A DNA stretch of 7,279 bases from Pseudomonadota bacterium (lineage in GTDB: Bacteria; Pseudomonadota; Gammaproteobacteria; Burkholderiales; Burkholderiaceae_C): contig JAEZZU010000152.1 of NCBI GenBank assembly GCA_023418355.1, positions 1-7,279 on the forward strand. Direction: 5' to 3'. A program made the position numbers and the translations under genes. Positions 7,026 to 7,279 of the stretch are shown here, in pieces. A model generated the notes under the pieces. That model did no database searches and had not been told where the DNA came from. It saw nothing but the letters and a program-made list of their open reading frames with translations. The number at the start of each line of letters is the position of its first letter. The stretch's first letter is position 1.

Positions 7026-7082
7026 AGCCACTCACACGGGTTTACAAGAGCCCGAGCAAGGCGGTGGATATAATGAGTGGCT
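7026..7082 (+). repeat. 9-bp inverted repeat around the carA promoter
   Basis: AGCCACTCA (7026-7034) is repeated in perfect inverted form as TGAGTGGCT (7074-7082), separated by 39 bases. If transcribed, a second hairpin fits inside: CGGGTT (7037-7042) with AGCCCG (7049-7054), including one G-U pair. TTTT (7082-7085) overlaps the end of the right arm, which makes it look like a weak, branched terminator for the upstream operon. The right arm also covers the last base of the -10 box and the predicted carA start, so an operator is an alternative reading. Its function is not shown. Confidence 0.5.
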
Positions 7083-7085
7083 TTT
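7069..7085 (+). promoter_or_regulatory. Predicted carA promoter -10 and start region
   Basis: A perfect TATAAT lies at 7069-7074. Normal spacing puts the transcription start at about 7079-7081 (GGC), directly before a run of four T (7082-7085). No good -35 exists at 16-18 bp spacing. The nearest candidate, TTTACA at 7041-7046, is 22 bp away, which is too far, so the promoter may need an activator or be weak. The initial transcript would read GCUUUUC or CUUUUC. This resembles enteric pyrimidine promoters, where U runs at the start allow UTP-dependent slippage. Confidence 0.55.
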
Positions 7086-7212
7086 CAGCATTATTTCCAT
7101 ACGCCTAGCGACGCTTTCCTCGCCATTTATTGCAGACAAAGCAACATGCTCTACGACGCTAGGTCGCAGGAGCACGCGCTGGGCGTAACCGTATTTAGAA
7201 CCGGAGAATCCA
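7081..7212 (+). promoter_or_regulatory. carA 5' leader with possible folded structure
   Basis: About 130 bases separate the predicted start from carA. A hairpin can form at 7147-7174: TGCTC (7147-7151) with GAGCA (7170-7174), an internal loop, then CGAC (7154-7157) with GTCG (7163-7166) closing the loop GCTAG. CCTAGCG upstream (7104-7110) is fully complementary to CGCTAGG (7157-7163), which covers that loop, so a pseudoknot or alternative pairing is possible. A short hairpin, CGC (7175-7177) with GCG (7183-7185), follows. There is no U-tract terminator in the leader. I do not recognise it as a named riboswitch class. Confidence 0.4.
7203..7207 (+). promoter_or_regulatory. Ribosome binding site of carA
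   Basis: GGAGA lies 5 bases before the GTG at 7213 and is the clearest Shine-Dalgarno sequence in the window. It settles the GTG as the carA start. Confidence 0.8.
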
Positions 7213-7279
7213 GTGCTTTTGTCTCTTCAGGGAAGCTTCCCATCCGCCATCCTGGCGCTCGCAGACGGCACGGTCTTTA
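7213..7279 (+). CDS. carA: Carbamoyl-phosphate synthase small subunit CarA (3' partial)
   Basis: Glutaminase subunit of carbamoyl-phosphate synthase, which passes ammonia from glutamine to CarB to make carbamoyl phosphate for pyrimidine and arginine synthesis in the cytoplasm. Only 22 codons are present, starting at GTG. The segment AILALADGTVF matches the start of the CarA N-terminal domain (E. coli has ALLVLEDGTQF). The catalytic glutaminase domain lies beyond the window. The start is supported by a well-placed GGAGA. It has its own promoter region and 190 bases of intergenic sequence, so it is the first gene of a separate transcription unit, expected to continue to carB. Confidence is limited only by the short fragment. 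Confidence 0.85.
   Translation, partial: MLLSLQGSFPSAILALADGTVF

Noticed and set aside
7041..7074. TTTACA as the -35 box paired with TATAAT
   Set aside because: The 22-bp spacing is outside the workable range of about 15-20 for sigma-70 promoters. The -10 box is kept on its own.
7073..7108. Mini-ORF of 11 codons ending at TAG 7106
   Set aside because: Its ATG overlaps the -10 box, upstream of the predicted transcription start, and it has no ribosome site, so it would not be translated from this promoter.
7146..7279. Open frame from ATG 7146 overlapping the carA start
   Set aside because: It has no Shine-Dalgarno sequence, its product resembles nothing I recognise, and it runs out of phase through carA. 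Such frames arise easily in GC-rich DNA. A leader peptide cannot be excluded, but nothing supports it.

Overview
The window reads as a stretch of beta-proteobacterial chromosome, most likely Comamonadaceae and probably Comamonas or a close relative. The clues are the moderately high GC content, the protein sequences, and an outer-membrane/lipid A operon that continues into rnhB, an RNA methyltransferase and then carA. The organism call rests on recognition of the protein sequences and gene order, not on any search.

Positions 1-7022 carry one tightly packed plus-strand operon: bamA (5' end outside the window), skp/ompH, lpxD, fabZ, lpxA, lpxB, rnhB and a SpoU/TrmH-family RNA methyltransferase. 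Junctions are 1-base overlaps (bamA/skp, lpxD/fabZ, fabZ/lpxA), gaps of 10 and 2 bases (skp/lpxD, lpxA/lpxB), a 29-base overlap (lpxB/rnhB) and a 4-base ATGA overlap (rnhB/methyltransferase). No internal gap is large enough for an obvious terminator or promoter.

The genes share one theme, building the outer membrane. BamA inserts beta-barrel proteins and Skp escorts them across the periplasm. LpxA, LpxD and LpxB carry out three of the early lipid A steps. FabZ competes with LpxA and LpxD for the same (R)-3-hydroxyacyl-ACP pool. RNase HII and the methyltransferase are housekeeping passengers.

Positions 7023-7212 form the only real intergenic region. It holds a 9-base inverted repeat, a perfect TATAAT box whose predicted start lies at a run of four T, and a roughly 130-base leader able to fold. 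The first 22 codons of carA (carbamoyl-phosphate synthase small subunit) follow, after a good ribosome binding site.

The genes themselves are ordinary. The points most worth a second look are: a phenylalanine at the LpxA acyl-chain ruler position; a UTP-sensing-like initial transcribed sequence at the carA promoter; the inverted repeat and foldable leader around it; an in-frame A AAA AAC heptamer near the end of lpxD that opens into the fabZ frame; and a low-GC segment inside the BamA barrel. I saw no mobile element, CRISPR array, tRNA or rRNA, and no clearly novel multi-gene system.
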